DNA of 10,054 bases from Bacteroidales bacterium (lineage in GTDB: Bacteria > Bacteroidota > Bacteroidia > Bacteroidales > Dysgonomonadaceae), in contig JAAZLV010000060.1 of NCBI GenBank assembly GCA_012799155.1, forward strand, positions 1 to 10,054. The letters run 5' to 3'. Within the stretch, counting starts at the first letter, position 1. Each line of letters opens with the position of its first letter. A model generated the notes under the pieces. It saw only the letters and a program-made list of their open reading frames with translations, was not told the origin of the DNA and did no database searches. Positions 1-7,009 of this stretch are shown one piece after another. The translations under genes were made by a program, and so were the position numbers.

Positions 1-51
1 GAGAAGGAAAATAAATCTCCTCGTTTAACATATTTTCCGAATTGAAAGCGG

Positions 52-59
52 TACTTTTG
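52..59 (+). promoter_or_regulatory. Bacteroidota-type -7 promoter element upstream of the methylmalonyl-CoA decarboxylase operon
   Basis: TACTTTTG fits the Bacteroidota -7 consensus TAnnTTTG exactly. It would place a transcription start near position 66, about 25 nt before the epimerase ATG, a sensible leader length. No good -33 TTTG lies at the usual 19-21 nt upstream; the nearest candidate, TTTA at 24-27, is 24 nt away. The call therefore rests on the -7 match and on position. Confidence 0.45.
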
Positions 60-92
60 TAGCTTATAGACAAATTAATCAATTAATTATAT

Positions 93-500
93 ATGGAAAT
101 AACACACATTGAACACATCGGCATCGCAGTGAAGAGCATTGAAGAACAACTTCCCTATTACGAAGGGATTCTGGGGTTGAAATGCTACAACATTGAGACA
201 GTGGAAGATCAGAAGGTAAAAACTGCCTTTTTCATGGTCGGCCAGACTAAGTTAGAGTTGCTGGAACCAACCAGTGAGGAGAGTACCATTGCCAAGTTCA
301 TCGAAAAAAGAGGTGAAGGGATCCACCACATCGCCTATGCCACCAAGAACCTTGGAGAATCTTTAAAGGAGATGGAATCCAAAGGGGTGCGCCTGATAGA
401 TCAGCAACCGCGCGGAGGTGCTGAGGGACTAAACATTGCCTTCCTTCATCCCAAATCTACCGGCAGCGTGCTGACCGAACTGTGCGAACATCCTGAATAA
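93..500 (+). CDS. mce: Methylmalonyl-CoA epimerase
   Basis: This cytoplasmic enzyme interconverts the (R)- and (S)-epimers of methylmalonyl-CoA, linking B12-dependent methylmalonyl-CoA mutase (not in this window) to the decarboxylase that follows. The 135-residue length is normal for this family of the vicinal-oxygen-chelate (glyoxalase-like) fold. Two repeats are visible: residues 5-58, opening with HIEHIGIAV and closing with LELLEP, and residues 76-131, opening with GIHHIAYAT and closing with LTELCE. The expected metal ligands fit H8, an acidic or polar residue around E55, H78 or H79, and E129; this assignment comes from family knowledge. The ATG at 93 starts directly before the first beta strand, so no earlier start is needed. 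It is the first gene of the operon, 65 nt before mmdA. A generic glyoxalase is the alternative, but the motifs and the neighbour make epimerase very likely. Confidence 0.93.
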   Translation: MEITHIEHIGIAVKSIEEQLPYYEGILGLKCYNIETVEDQKVKTAFFMVGQTKLELLEPTSEESTIAKFIEKRGEGIHHIAYATKNLGESLKEMESKGVRLIDQQPRGGAEGLNIAFLHPKSTGSVLTELCEHPE

Positions 501-565
501 CCGCAGCTGCCATTTGACCAACAACCGCAACATCAAATAACACATCACATTATAATTGCATTCAT

Positions 566-2128
566 ATGAGCAACCAACTCGAGAAAGTAAAAGAGCTTAT
601 CCAACTACGCGAAAAAGCACGCATAGGCGGGGGTGAGAAGAGAATCGAATCACAACACCTGAAAGGCAAATATACGGCACGCGAACGCATTGCCATGTTG
701 CTGGACGAAGGTAGCTTCGAAGAGTTCGACATGTTCGTGGAACACCGTTGCTACAATTTCGGCATGGAAAAAACCAAATTCCTTGGCGATGGCGTTGTAA
801 CCGGTTACGGCACCATTGAAGGACGTCTGATTTACATCTTCGCACAGGATTTCACCGTCTCCGGCGGATCCCTCTCAGAGATGCATGCACAAAAGATCTG
901 TAAGGTAATGGACCAGGCCATGAAGATGGGTGCACCACTGATCGGCATCAACGATTCAGGAGGTGCCCGTATACAGGAAGGTGTGAACGCCCTGGCCGGG
1001 TACGCAGAGATCTTCCAGCGCAACATCCTGGCATCGGGAGTGATTCCACAAATCTCCGGTATCTTCGGTCCCTGCGCCGGCGGTTCAGTCTACTCACCCG
1101 CACTCACCGACTTCATCATCATGAGCCAGGGAACCTCCTACATGTTCCTCACCGGCCCCAAGGTGGTGAAATCGGTAACAGGTGAAGATGTGACCCAGGA
1201 ACAGTTGGGCGGTGCTTCAGTGCACGCTTCAAAATCGGGCGTTTCACAGTTTCAGGTACAGACCGAAGAGGATGGCATGAAGCTGATTCGTAAGTTGCTC
1301 AGCTACATCCCCCAGAACAACCTGGAGGAAGCACCGCTTTATCCCAACGATGACCCCATCGATCGTCTGGAGGATGGATTGAACGATATCATCCCCGACA
1401 GTCCCAACAAACCCTACGACATGTATGAGGTGATTGGAGCGGTGATCGACAATGGTGAATTCCTCGAAGTGCATGCCGACTATGCCAAGAATATCATCGT
1501 CGGTTTTGCCCGCATGAACGGCCAGTCCGTAGGAATCGTGGCCAACCAGCCCAAGTTCCTTGCAGGTGTCCTCGACATCAATGCCTCCCGTAAAGCTGCC
1601 CGTTTCGTACGCTTCTGCGATGCATTCAACATCCCACTGGTAACGCTGGTCGACGTGCCCGGCTTCCTGCCCGGTACCGGTCAGGAGTACGGTGGCGTGA
1701 TTACTCATGGCGCCAAGCTTCTTTATGCCTATGGCGAAGCCACCGTACCCAAGGTAACCGTGACACTGCGTAAGTCTTACGGTGGAGCCCATATCGTGAT
1801 GAGCTGCAAGCAGCTCCGTGGTGATATCAACTATGCATGGCCTACTGCCGAGATTGCGGTGATGGGTGCCGACGGTGCGGTTGAAGTGCTCTACAGCAAG
1901 GAGATCAGCTCGGAAAAAGATCCGGAGAAACTGACTGAACTGGTGAACGAAAAGAAGAAAGAGTACAACGACCTCTTCACAAACCCATATGTGGCAGCAC
2001 GTTACGGATACATCGACGATGTAATCGAACCGCGCAACACCCGTTTCAGGGTGATCCGTGCACTGCAGCAGCTGCAGACCAAGAAACTGCAGAACCCGCC
2101 CAAGAAGCACGACAATTTACCACTTTAA
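566..2128 (+). CDS. mmdA: Methylmalonyl-CoA decarboxylase alpha subunit (carboxyltransferase)
   Basis: MmdA transfers the carboxyl group of (S)-methylmalonyl-CoA to biotin on the carrier protein, releasing propionyl-CoA; the beta subunit then decarboxylates carboxybiotin and drives Na+ export. The 520-residue length fits the PccB/MmdA family. Two crotonase-like halves are seen. The N-terminal half carries SGGARIQEG (131-139) and the glycine-rich [16 protein letters not shown] (169-183 region). The C-terminal half carries [16 protein letters not shown] (363-378), HGAKLLYAY (381-389), RKSYGGAH (402-409) and [16 protein letters not shown] (424-439). D420, before the AWPTAEIA motif, probably matches the Asp that in PccB enzymes favours propionyl-size substrates; this is inference. 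PccB of a propionyl-CoA carboxylase is the alternative, but the adjacent OadB genes and absence of a biotin carboxylase gene favour the decarboxylase. The stop codon abuts the ATG of the next gene. Confidence 0.93.
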   Translation: MSNQLEKVKELIQLREKARIGGGEKRIESQHLKGKYTARERIAMLLDEGSFEEFDMFVEHRCYNFGMEKTKFLGDGVVTGYGTIEGRLIYIFAQDFTVSGGSLSEMHAQKICKVMDQAMKMGAPLIGINDSGGARIQEGVNALAGYAEIFQRNILASGVIPQISGIFGPCAGGSVYSPALTDFIIMSQGTSYMFLTGPKVVKSVTGEDVTQEQLGGASVHASKSGVSQFQVQTEEDGMKLIRKLLSYIPQNNLEEAPLYPNDDPIDRLEDGLNDIIPDSPNKPYDMYEVIGAVIDNGEFLEVHADYAKNIIVGFARMNGQSVGIVANQPKFLAGVLDINASRKAARFVRFCDAFNIPLVTLVDVPGFLPGTGQEYGGVITHGAKLLYAYGEATVPKVTVTLRKSYGGAHIVMSCKQLRGDINYAWPTAEIAVMGADGAVEVLYSKEISSEKDPEKLTELVNEKKKEYNDLFTNPYVAARYGYIDDVIEPRNTRFRVIRALQQLQTKKLQNPPKKHDNLPL

Positions 2129-3046
2129 ATGCAGCCTAGTATGAGAATAATCAAACGAATTATATTTCTTTTTGCAACTGTGGCATTGCTCAGTGGCTGC
2201 TCCACCCAGGTGAAGAATCCGGAATGGGTCATCAACGAGGTGATGGTGGTCAACGAGACAAACTTTGTGGATGATTTCGGGCAGCGACACGGCTGGATTG
2301 AGATCTACAACAATACCGCCAAAACGATGGACCTGGGGGGTCGCTTTCTGACCAACGACCGAAACAACCCGAAGAAGTATCCGATTCCACGGGGTGATGT
2401 CCTCACACGCATCAAACCCCATCAGCATGCCTTGTTCTGGGCCGATGGCAATCCTTTCAACGGCACCTTCCACCTCAACTTCGAGCTGGACCCCACAAAG
2501 GATAACTGGATCGGTCTTTATGACAACGACGGCAAGAAATTGCTGGATGAAATCATCATCCCTGCCGGTATGCTGGCTGATCAAACATTTGGTTATGCAC
2601 AGGACGGCATCAAATACAATGAGACAGGTACTGCTTCCGGGGTGTTATTGGAAAGAGTGACCCCCAGTAGCAACAACGCTATTCTGGAAGAGAATCCCAA
2701 GGTGGTCAGCCTGCAAGAGGATGATCCGTTGGGGGGCCTTTTGACCGTTACCTCCATGTTAGTGGTATTCTTTGGCCTGATTGCCCTCTACTTCTTCTTC
2801 AAGCTCTCGGGCAACATCGCCAAGAGCATGACCCAAAAGAAGGTGGCTCAAAGTGGCACACTCTCCGCAGTACGCAGTCATTCACATCTCTCGGGTGAGG
2901 TCTTGGCAGCCATCGCAGCAGCCATCCATGAGATGAAGGAAGACCAGCATGACATTGAGTCGACCATCCTCACCATCCACCAGGTGAAACGCAACTTCTC
3001 CCCCTGGAGCACCAAACGGCAATCGTTGCGTGAACTACCCAGATAA
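2129..3046 (+). CDS. Lamin-tail-domain lipoprotein fused to an OadG-like gamma subunit
   Basis: This is probably the gamma (assembly/anchoring) subunit of the Na+-pumping decarboxylase in the form found in Bacteroidota. Visible parts in order: a basic n-region and hydrophobic stretch ending in the lipobox LLSGC (lipid-bearing Cys at residue 24); a lamin-tail-like beta domain at about 33-178 (INEVMVVNE, GWIEIYNNT, then a strand-rich stretch); one membrane helix at about 203-225; and a cytoplasmic tail with basic residues just after the helix. The tail ends in a conserved-looking segment, VLAAIAAAIHEM (258-269) and NFSPWSTKRQ (289-298), which I recall from OadG-like proteins of this phylum. Predicted topology is N-terminus and lamin-tail domain outside, C-terminus inside, matching OadG. 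The ATG at 2129 directly follows the mmdA stop; an in-frame ATG at 2141 (residue 5) gives an equally good signal peptide. The role of the extracytoplasmic domain is unknown. Confidence 0.78.
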   Translation: MQPSMRIIKRIIFLFATVALLSGCSTQVKNPEWVINEVMVVNETNFVDDFGQRHGWIEIYNNTAKTMDLGGRFLTNDRNNPKKYPIPRGDVLTRIKPHQHALFWADGNPFNGTFHLNFELDPTKDNWIGLYDNDGKKLLDEIIIPAGMLADQTFGYAQDGIKYNETGTASGVLLERVTPSSNNAILEENPKVVSLQEDDPLGGLLTVTSMLVVFFGLIALYFFFKLSGNIAKSMTQKKVAQSGTLSAVRSHSHLSGEVLAAIAAAIHEMKEDQHDIESTILTIHQVKRNFSPWSTKRQSLRELPR

Positions 3047-3079
3047 GCACATAACAATCAGAAAAAACAGATTAATCCG

Positions 3080-3520
3080 ATGAAAGAATTTAATTATAAG
3101 ATTAACGGCACCCCCTACAGGGTTGTTGTAAACAAAACAGACAGCGAAATAGTAGAACTGGAGGTCAACGGTACTCCCTATACCGTGGAGTTGGCACAGA
3201 AAAAGAAAAAATCGCTGGCAGGTGTGCAGCGTCCCAGTACCGTCAACATGCCCACACCTCAGAGTGCTTCGACACCGCTGGTCACCAGACCCAGCAGTGC
3301 TGCAGGCAAGAGCTCTGTACAATCGCCATTGCCGGGTGTCATCCTGGATCTCCGCTGCAAGGTGGGTGACTCGGTGAAGAAAGGACAGACCCTGATGATC
3401 CTCGAGGCGATGAAGATGGAAAACAACATCCTGGCCAACGTGAACGGCAAGGTAACCGAGATTCTTGTACAAAAAGGTGATTCGGTGCTGGAAGGCGCGG
3501 ATCTGGTAGTAATCGAATAA
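3080..3520 (+). CDS. mmdC: Biotin carrier protein of the decarboxylase (gamma/BCCP subunit)
   Basis: This small cytoplasmic protein carries biotin between the MmdA active site and the OadB membrane subunit. It has 146 residues. The N-terminal part (1-45) forms short strands (NYKINGTPYRVVV, LEVNGTPYTVEL) typical of this type of carrier. A flexible linker rich in Pro, Ser, Thr and Ala spans about 50-80. A biotinyl-lipoyl domain spans about 81-146. The biotin attachment motif EAMKMENN places biotin on K112, about 35 residues from the C-terminus as usual; SPLPG (82-86) and the glycines near 123 and 133 are also typical. It lies 33 nt after the lipoprotein gene and 15 nt before the first oadB. It is the only biotin carrier in the window and so must serve both beta subunits if both are active. 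The symbol follows the Veillonella/Propionigenium naming. Confidence 0.9.
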   Translation: MKEFNYKINGTPYRVVVNKTDSEIVELEVNGTPYTVELAQKKKKSLAGVQRPSTVNMPTPQSASTPLVTRPSSAAGKSSVQSPLPGVILDLRCKVGDSVKKGQTLMILEAMKMENNILANVNGKVTEILVQKGDSVLEGADLVVIE

Positions 3521-3535
3521 AAGCTGTCGCATAAG

Positions 3536-4693
3536 ATGAATACATTGATTTCATTAACAGACAACCTGCGCACCTTCTGGAGCTACACCGGGTTTTACAA
3601 TGCAGAACCGGGACACCTCGTCATGATCCTGATCGGGCTGGTTTTCATCTACCTGGCCATCACCAAGGAATATGAACCGTTGTTGCTGATTCCGATAGGA
3701 TTCGGTATCCTGGTAGGGAACATTCCCTTCAACGAAGCAGCCAACCTACAAGTGGGCATCTACGAAGAGGGGTCAGTGCTTAACATCCTTTACCAGGGGG
3801 TGGTACAAGGGTGGTATCCACCCCTTATCTTCCTGGGTATCGGTGCGATGACCGATTTTTCGGCACTGATTGCCAACCCGAAGCTAATCCTGATTGGTGC
3901 TGCGGCACAGTTTGGCATCTTCGGCGCTTACATCATTGCCTTGCAGTTGGGTTTCGCACCCAATGAAGCAGGAGCCATCGGAATCATTGGTGGGGCTGAC
4001 GGACCAACCGCCATATTTACCACCTCCAAGCTGGCACCCCACCTATTGGGAGCCGTAGCCATCTCGGCTTACTCCTATATGGCCCTGGTGCCAGTGATTC
4101 AGCCACCCTTCATGCGACTGCTAACCACCCAGAAGGAACGGGTAATCAAGATGAAAACACCCCGTGTGGTATCCCAGACGGAGAAGATCCTCTTCCCTAT
4201 CATGGGTATGCTGCTCACCACTTTTCTGGTGCCTTCCGGTCTGCCACTATTGGGCATGCTCTTTTTCGGCAACCTGCTGAAAGAGTCGGGTGTCACCCGT
4301 CGTCTTGCAGAGACTGCGCGCGGCCCACTGATTGACACCATCACCATCCTGCTGGGATTCACGGTTGGTGCTTCAACACAAGCTACCACCTTCCTGCGTG
4401 TAGAGTCTGTGAAAGTGTTTGCTATCGGTGCGCTCTCTTTTGTGATTGCCACCTGTACGGGTATTCTATTTGTAAAATTCCTTAACCTCTTCCTCTCGAA
4501 TGAGAAGAAGATCAACCCGCTGATTGGCAACTCTGGCGTTTCCGCTGTTCCTGACTCAGCTCGAATCTCACAAACCATCGGTTTAGAATATGATCCGGCA
4601 AACTACCTGCTGATGCACGCCATGGGTCCCAACGTGGCCGGCGTGATCGGTTCGGCGGTGGCTGCAGGTATCCTGCTGGGATTCCTCTATTGA
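3536..4693 (+). CDS. oadB: Na+-translocating decarboxylase beta subunit, first copy
   Basis: This integral membrane subunit decarboxylates carboxybiotin and couples the reaction to Na+ export. The 385-residue protein is highly hydrophobic, with roughly nine to eleven membrane or re-entrant segments. Positions known to matter in Klebsiella OadB (D203, Y229, N373, G377, S382, R389) are found with identical internal spacing: D155 in GGADGPTAI, Y181 in AYSYMALVP, then N327, G331, S336 and R343 in NPLIGNSGVSAVPDSAR. The ending LLMHAMGPNVAGVIGSA resembles oxaloacetate-decarboxylase-type OadB. Unusual residues are D340, where related proteins usually have Met or another neutral residue next to the Na+-site loop, and T284, where the second copy has Asp (D279). 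Its catalytic and Na+ residues look intact, so it is probably active. By eye it shares roughly half its residues with the downstream copy, so this is not a recent duplication. In this operon it would function as MmdB. Confidence 0.92.
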   Translation: MNTLISLTDNLRTFWSYTGFYNAEPGHLVMILIGLVFIYLAITKEYEPLLLIPIGFGILVGNIPFNEAANLQVGIYEEGSVLNILYQGVVQGWYPPLIFLGIGAMTDFSALIANPKLILIGAAAQFGIFGAYIIALQLGFAPNEAGAIGIIGGADGPTAIFTTSKLAPHLLGAVAISAYSYMALVPVIQPPFMRLLTTQKERVIKMKTPRVVSQTEKILFPIMGMLLTTFLVPSGLPLLGMLFFGNLLKESGVTRRLAETARGPLIDTITILLGFTVGASTQATTFLRVESVKVFAIGALSFVIATCTGILFVKFLNLFLSNEKKINPLIGNSGVSAVPDSARISQTIGLEYDPANYLLMHAMGPNVAGVIGSAVAAGILLGFLY

Positions 4694-4717
4694 TAAAACA
4701 ACCAAACTGTTACAGCA

Positions 4718-5869
4718 ATGGGATTGGAACAGTTGTTGCCTGCCATTGCAGGCATGACTTGGCAACATTTGGTCATGATAGGTGTAGGAGTTCTCCTCAT
4801 CTATCTGGCCATCGCCAGGAAATATGAGCCGACGTTGCTCTTGCCTATGGGGTTCGGTGCAATCCTTGTGAACATACCCCTTTCGTCGGCCCTCACTCAG
4901 ATTGACCCTTCCACGGGTGAAGCAGTGGAAGGAGTGCTCAATGTCTTCTTTCAGGCAGGTATTGCCACCGAGATCTTCCCCCTGCTGATCTTTATCGCCA
5001 TCGGGGCTATGATCGATTTCTCTCCCCTCTTTCGCAACCCATCCCTGTTGTTATTTGGTGCTGCTGCTCAGTTTGGCATCTTCCTCACCATGCTTTTTGC
5101 TTCCATGCTTGGTTATGACCTGCGTGAGGCAGCTTCTATCGGTATCATCGGTGCGGCCGATGGACCTACCTCGATCGTAGTGGCCTCCCGTTTTGCACCA
5201 TCCCTGTTGGGACCCATATCCGTGGCGGCCTATTCATACATGGCACTGGTACCAATCATTCAACCACCAGTGATCAGGATGCTTACATCAAAAAAAGAAC
5301 GGCTGATCCGGATGAGCAATACCTCCAACAAGCAGATCTCCAAAAAGGCACTTATCATGTTCCCGATTGTAGTCACCATCGTGGCAGGCATCATTGCACC
5401 CTCGTCGCTATCGCTGATCGGCTTCCTGATGTTTGGCAATCTGGTGCGTGAATGTGGTGTCCTCAACAAGCTCTCCCTTTCGGCACAAAATGAGTTGGCG
5501 AGCCTGGTAACACTATTGCTGGGCATCACCATCGCCAGCACCATGACGGCCGATCGCTTTATTAGGGTAGATACGTTGATCATTATTGCCTTGGGACTCT
5601 TTGCCTTCGTCTTTGACACATTTGGAGGGGTGATTTTCGCCAAGTTCCTGAACCTCTTTCGCAAGGAAGGATACAAGCTGAACCCGATGATCGGTGCCTG
5701 TGGCATTTCTGCCTTCCCCATGTCGGCACGTGTGATCCACCAGATGGGTCAGAAAGAAGATCCTTTCAACTACCTACTTATGCCGGCAATCAGTGCCAAT
5801 GTAGGCGGACAAATAGGTTCGGTAGTCGCAGGAGGAATCATCCTGACGCTGGTTCCCTTTTTCGCATAA
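4718..5869 (+). CDS. oadB: Na+-translocating decarboxylase beta subunit, second copy
   Basis: This is a second carboxybiotin decarboxylase and Na+ pump membrane subunit, 383 residues, starting 24 nt after the first copy. The key positions are all present with the same spacing: D148 in GAADGPTSI, Y174 in AYSYMALVP, and N322, G326, S331 and R338 in NPMIGACGISAFPMSAR. It keeps the usual Met (M335) where the first copy has Asp. Near the C-terminus it reads LLMPAISANVGGQIGS, so a Pro replaces the His of LLMHA, and the sequence looks closer to the Bacteroidota/MmdB type than the first copy does. Colinear conserved blocks include KYEP, GAMIDF and AAAQFGIF. The small OadG gene follows after 8 nt, suggesting that this beta subunit and that gamma subunit form a pair. 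Nothing indicates a pseudogene. Whether it uses the same MmdC or a carrier encoded elsewhere cannot be told from the sequence. Confidence 0.92.
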   Translation: MGLEQLLPAIAGMTWQHLVMIGVGVLLIYLAIARKYEPTLLLPMGFGAILVNIPLSSALTQIDPSTGEAVEGVLNVFFQAGIATEIFPLLIFIAIGAMIDFSPLFRNPSLLLFGAAAQFGIFLTMLFASMLGYDLREAASIGIIGAADGPTSIVVASRFAPSLLGPISVAAYSYMALVPIIQPPVIRMLTSKKERLIRMSNTSNKQISKKALIMFPIVVTIVAGIIAPSSLSLIGFLMFGNLVRECGVLNKLSLSAQNELASLVTLLLGITIASTMTADRFIRVDTLIIIALGLFAFVFDTFGGVIFAKFLNLFRKEGYKLNPMIGACGISAFPMSARVIHQMGQKEDPFNYLLMPAISANVGGQIGSVVAGGIILTLVPFFA

Positions 5870-5877
5870 ATACACAG

Positions 5878-6066
5878 ATGATGACACCCATTTTTGAAAA
5901 AGCACTGTTGATTGCAGCCATCGGGATGACAGGTATCTTTCTCTTCATGGCTGTTTTCTACCTGTTGATCCTGTTACTCGACAGGTTGATGCCCTATAGG
6001 GAAGAGAAACCGGATGAGGAGAATATCGTGGAATTCGAAACAGAAGAAGATGAAGAAGAGAAATAG
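5878..6066 (+). CDS. oadG: Minimal OadG-like gamma subunit
   Basis: The 62-residue protein has one strong membrane helix (about 10-35) followed by a short basic/aromatic boundary (DRLMPYREEK) and a very acidic tail: 13 of the last 21 residues are Asp or Glu. Size, a single N-terminal helix with a GMTGIFLFMAVF-type start, and position directly after oadB fit the OadG/MmdD gamma subunit, which holds the alpha, biotin carrier and beta subunits together. It lacks the His-containing C-terminus that binds Zn2+ in Klebsiella OadG. Two consecutive ATG codons (5878 and 5881) could each start it. Assignment rests on architecture and neighbourhood more than on sequence motifs, since the family is poorly conserved. 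It is the last gene of the operon. Confidence 0.72.
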   Translation: MMTPIFEKALLIAAIGMTGIFLFMAVFYLLILLLDRLMPYREEKPDEENIVEFETEEDEEEK

Positions 6067-6089
6067 ACAGGGTTTCCTTATCATTTATC

Positions 6090-6983
6090 TCAATGCTGCT
6101 TCCTAACATCTGCCCCCCACATCAGCTTGTCACGTAAGGTCTCGTAGAAGGTATGCCCAATGCGTTTCACCACCCGTAGGGTATAATCAGCCTTGCGAAC
6201 CTGGATGCTTACCGTTTCATCGAGCACACGCGACTGGCCATCGACCGATACCAGGTACATATGGCTGCGGCTCTCCACCTTCAGTGAAATCAGACTGTTG
6301 TCATCAACTACCAAAGAACGCGAGGTGAGGTTATGCGGGGCGATGGCAGAGAGTATCATGCTAGGAGTGGTGGGAGCAAGAATTGATCCTCCGATGCTGA
6401 GTGAATAGGCTGTTGATCCGGAGGGTGTGGCAACTACCAACCCGTCTGCCTGGTAGGAAGTGAGATAATCGTTGTTGATGTATGCATGGATAGAGAGCAT
6501 CGAGGCGGTATCCTGTTTGGAAATAGCCACCTCATTGAGGGCATGTGCATTGAAATCGTCCGGTGGAAAGGTCTCATCGGTTGTCAACTTCAGGAGCGAA
6601 CGCTCTTCAACCTTGTAATCATTGCGCATCACCTCCTGCAATGTTTCATCCACATCCGAATAATTGATGGCTGCAAGAAAACCGAGTCGTCCGGTATTGA
6701 TACCCAGAACAGGGATCCCCGTATTGCCCACTGTTGCCGCTGTACGCAAAAAAGTTCCATCACCTCCCACACTCAATACCATGTCGACAGGAGGCAATGT
6801 CTCCACCAGTTCACAGAAGGGACCAATGCGGTATTGAATATGTCCTGGAAGTGTGTGAAAAAAGCTCTCCGGCAGAAAGAGTTCTCCTCCACACCGAATA
6901 ATGGATAAACAGACCCCGCCGAACTGTTCTTCTGCTCTGGCAGTCCGGTCGGGAAACATACTGCCGAATAAGGCAAACTTCAT
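6090..6983 (-). CDS. nadK: NAD kinase
   Basis: NAD kinase phosphorylates NAD to NADP in the cytosol, using ATP or polyphosphate. The 297-residue protein has all family motifs: GGDGTFLR (73-80, with D75 as the catalytic Asp), GINTGRLGFLA (94-104), ALNEVAIS (148-155, the NE motif that contacts NAD), DGLVVATPSGSTAYSLS (180-196) and the C-terminal VDGQ (247-250). The ATG lies at 6981-6983 and begins a typical MKFALFGS first strand, so the start is firm. It lies 26 nt downstream of the ACT-domain gene on the same strand, and the two are probably co-transcribed. Its stop codon is 23 nt from the stop codon of the convergent decarboxylase operon. NAD kinase next to a CBS/ACT protein and pdxJ is, from memory, a conserved arrangement in Bacteroidota. 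Confidence 0.96.
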   Translation of the reverse strand: MKFALFGSMFPDRTARAEEQFGGVCLSIIRCGGELFLPESFFHTLPGHIQYRIGPFCELVETLPPVDMVLSVGGDGTFLRTAATVGNTGIPVLGINTGRLGFLAAINYSDVDETLQEVMRNDYKVEERSLLKLTTDETFPPDDFNAHALNEVAISKQDTASMLSIHAYINNDYLTSYQADGLVVATPSGSTAYSLSIGGSILAPTTPSMILSAIAPHNLTSRSLVVDDNSLISLKVESRSHMYLVSVDGQSRVLDETVSIQVRKADYTLRVVKRIGHTFYETLRDKLMWGADVRKQH

Positions 6984-7009
6984 CCTCTAATCCCTTTATG
7001 GTTTAACAA

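Noticed and set aside
551..558. Possible second promoter (TATAATTG) just before mmdA
   Set aside because: It has one mismatch to TAnnTTTG, no -33 element at the right spacing, and only about 8 nt to the ATG, too close to be convincing.
1244..2110. Long open frame (288 codons) on the minus strand inside mmdA
   Set aside because: It lies wholly antisense to a clear MmdA gene, shows no recognisable motif, and is His/Val/Gly/Leu-rich as expected from the reverse of a conserved coding strand. It is a shadow frame.
2117..2584. Minus-strand open frame of 155 codons over the lipoprotein gene
   Set aside because: It overlaps the end of mmdA and the lipobox region of the lipoprotein on the opposite strand, with no motif and no supporting promoter.
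4099..4578. Minus-strand open frame of 159 codons inside the first oadB
   Set aside because: It is antisense to a strongly conserved membrane protein, and its composition (Arg/Ser/Pro-rich) is typical of a reverse-frame artefact. A similar frame at 5260-5721 mirrors the second oadB in the same way, as expected when two homologous genes cast homologous shadows.
3536..5869. The two oadB genes as a recent duplication or assembly artefact
   Set aside because: The copies differ throughout in DNA and protein sequence and have different flanking spacers, so they are genuine, old paralogues.
6486..6908. Plus-strand open frame of 140 codons inside nadK
   Set aside because: nadK on the other strand has every family motif; this frame is rich in Cys, His and Ile and has no recognisable domain.
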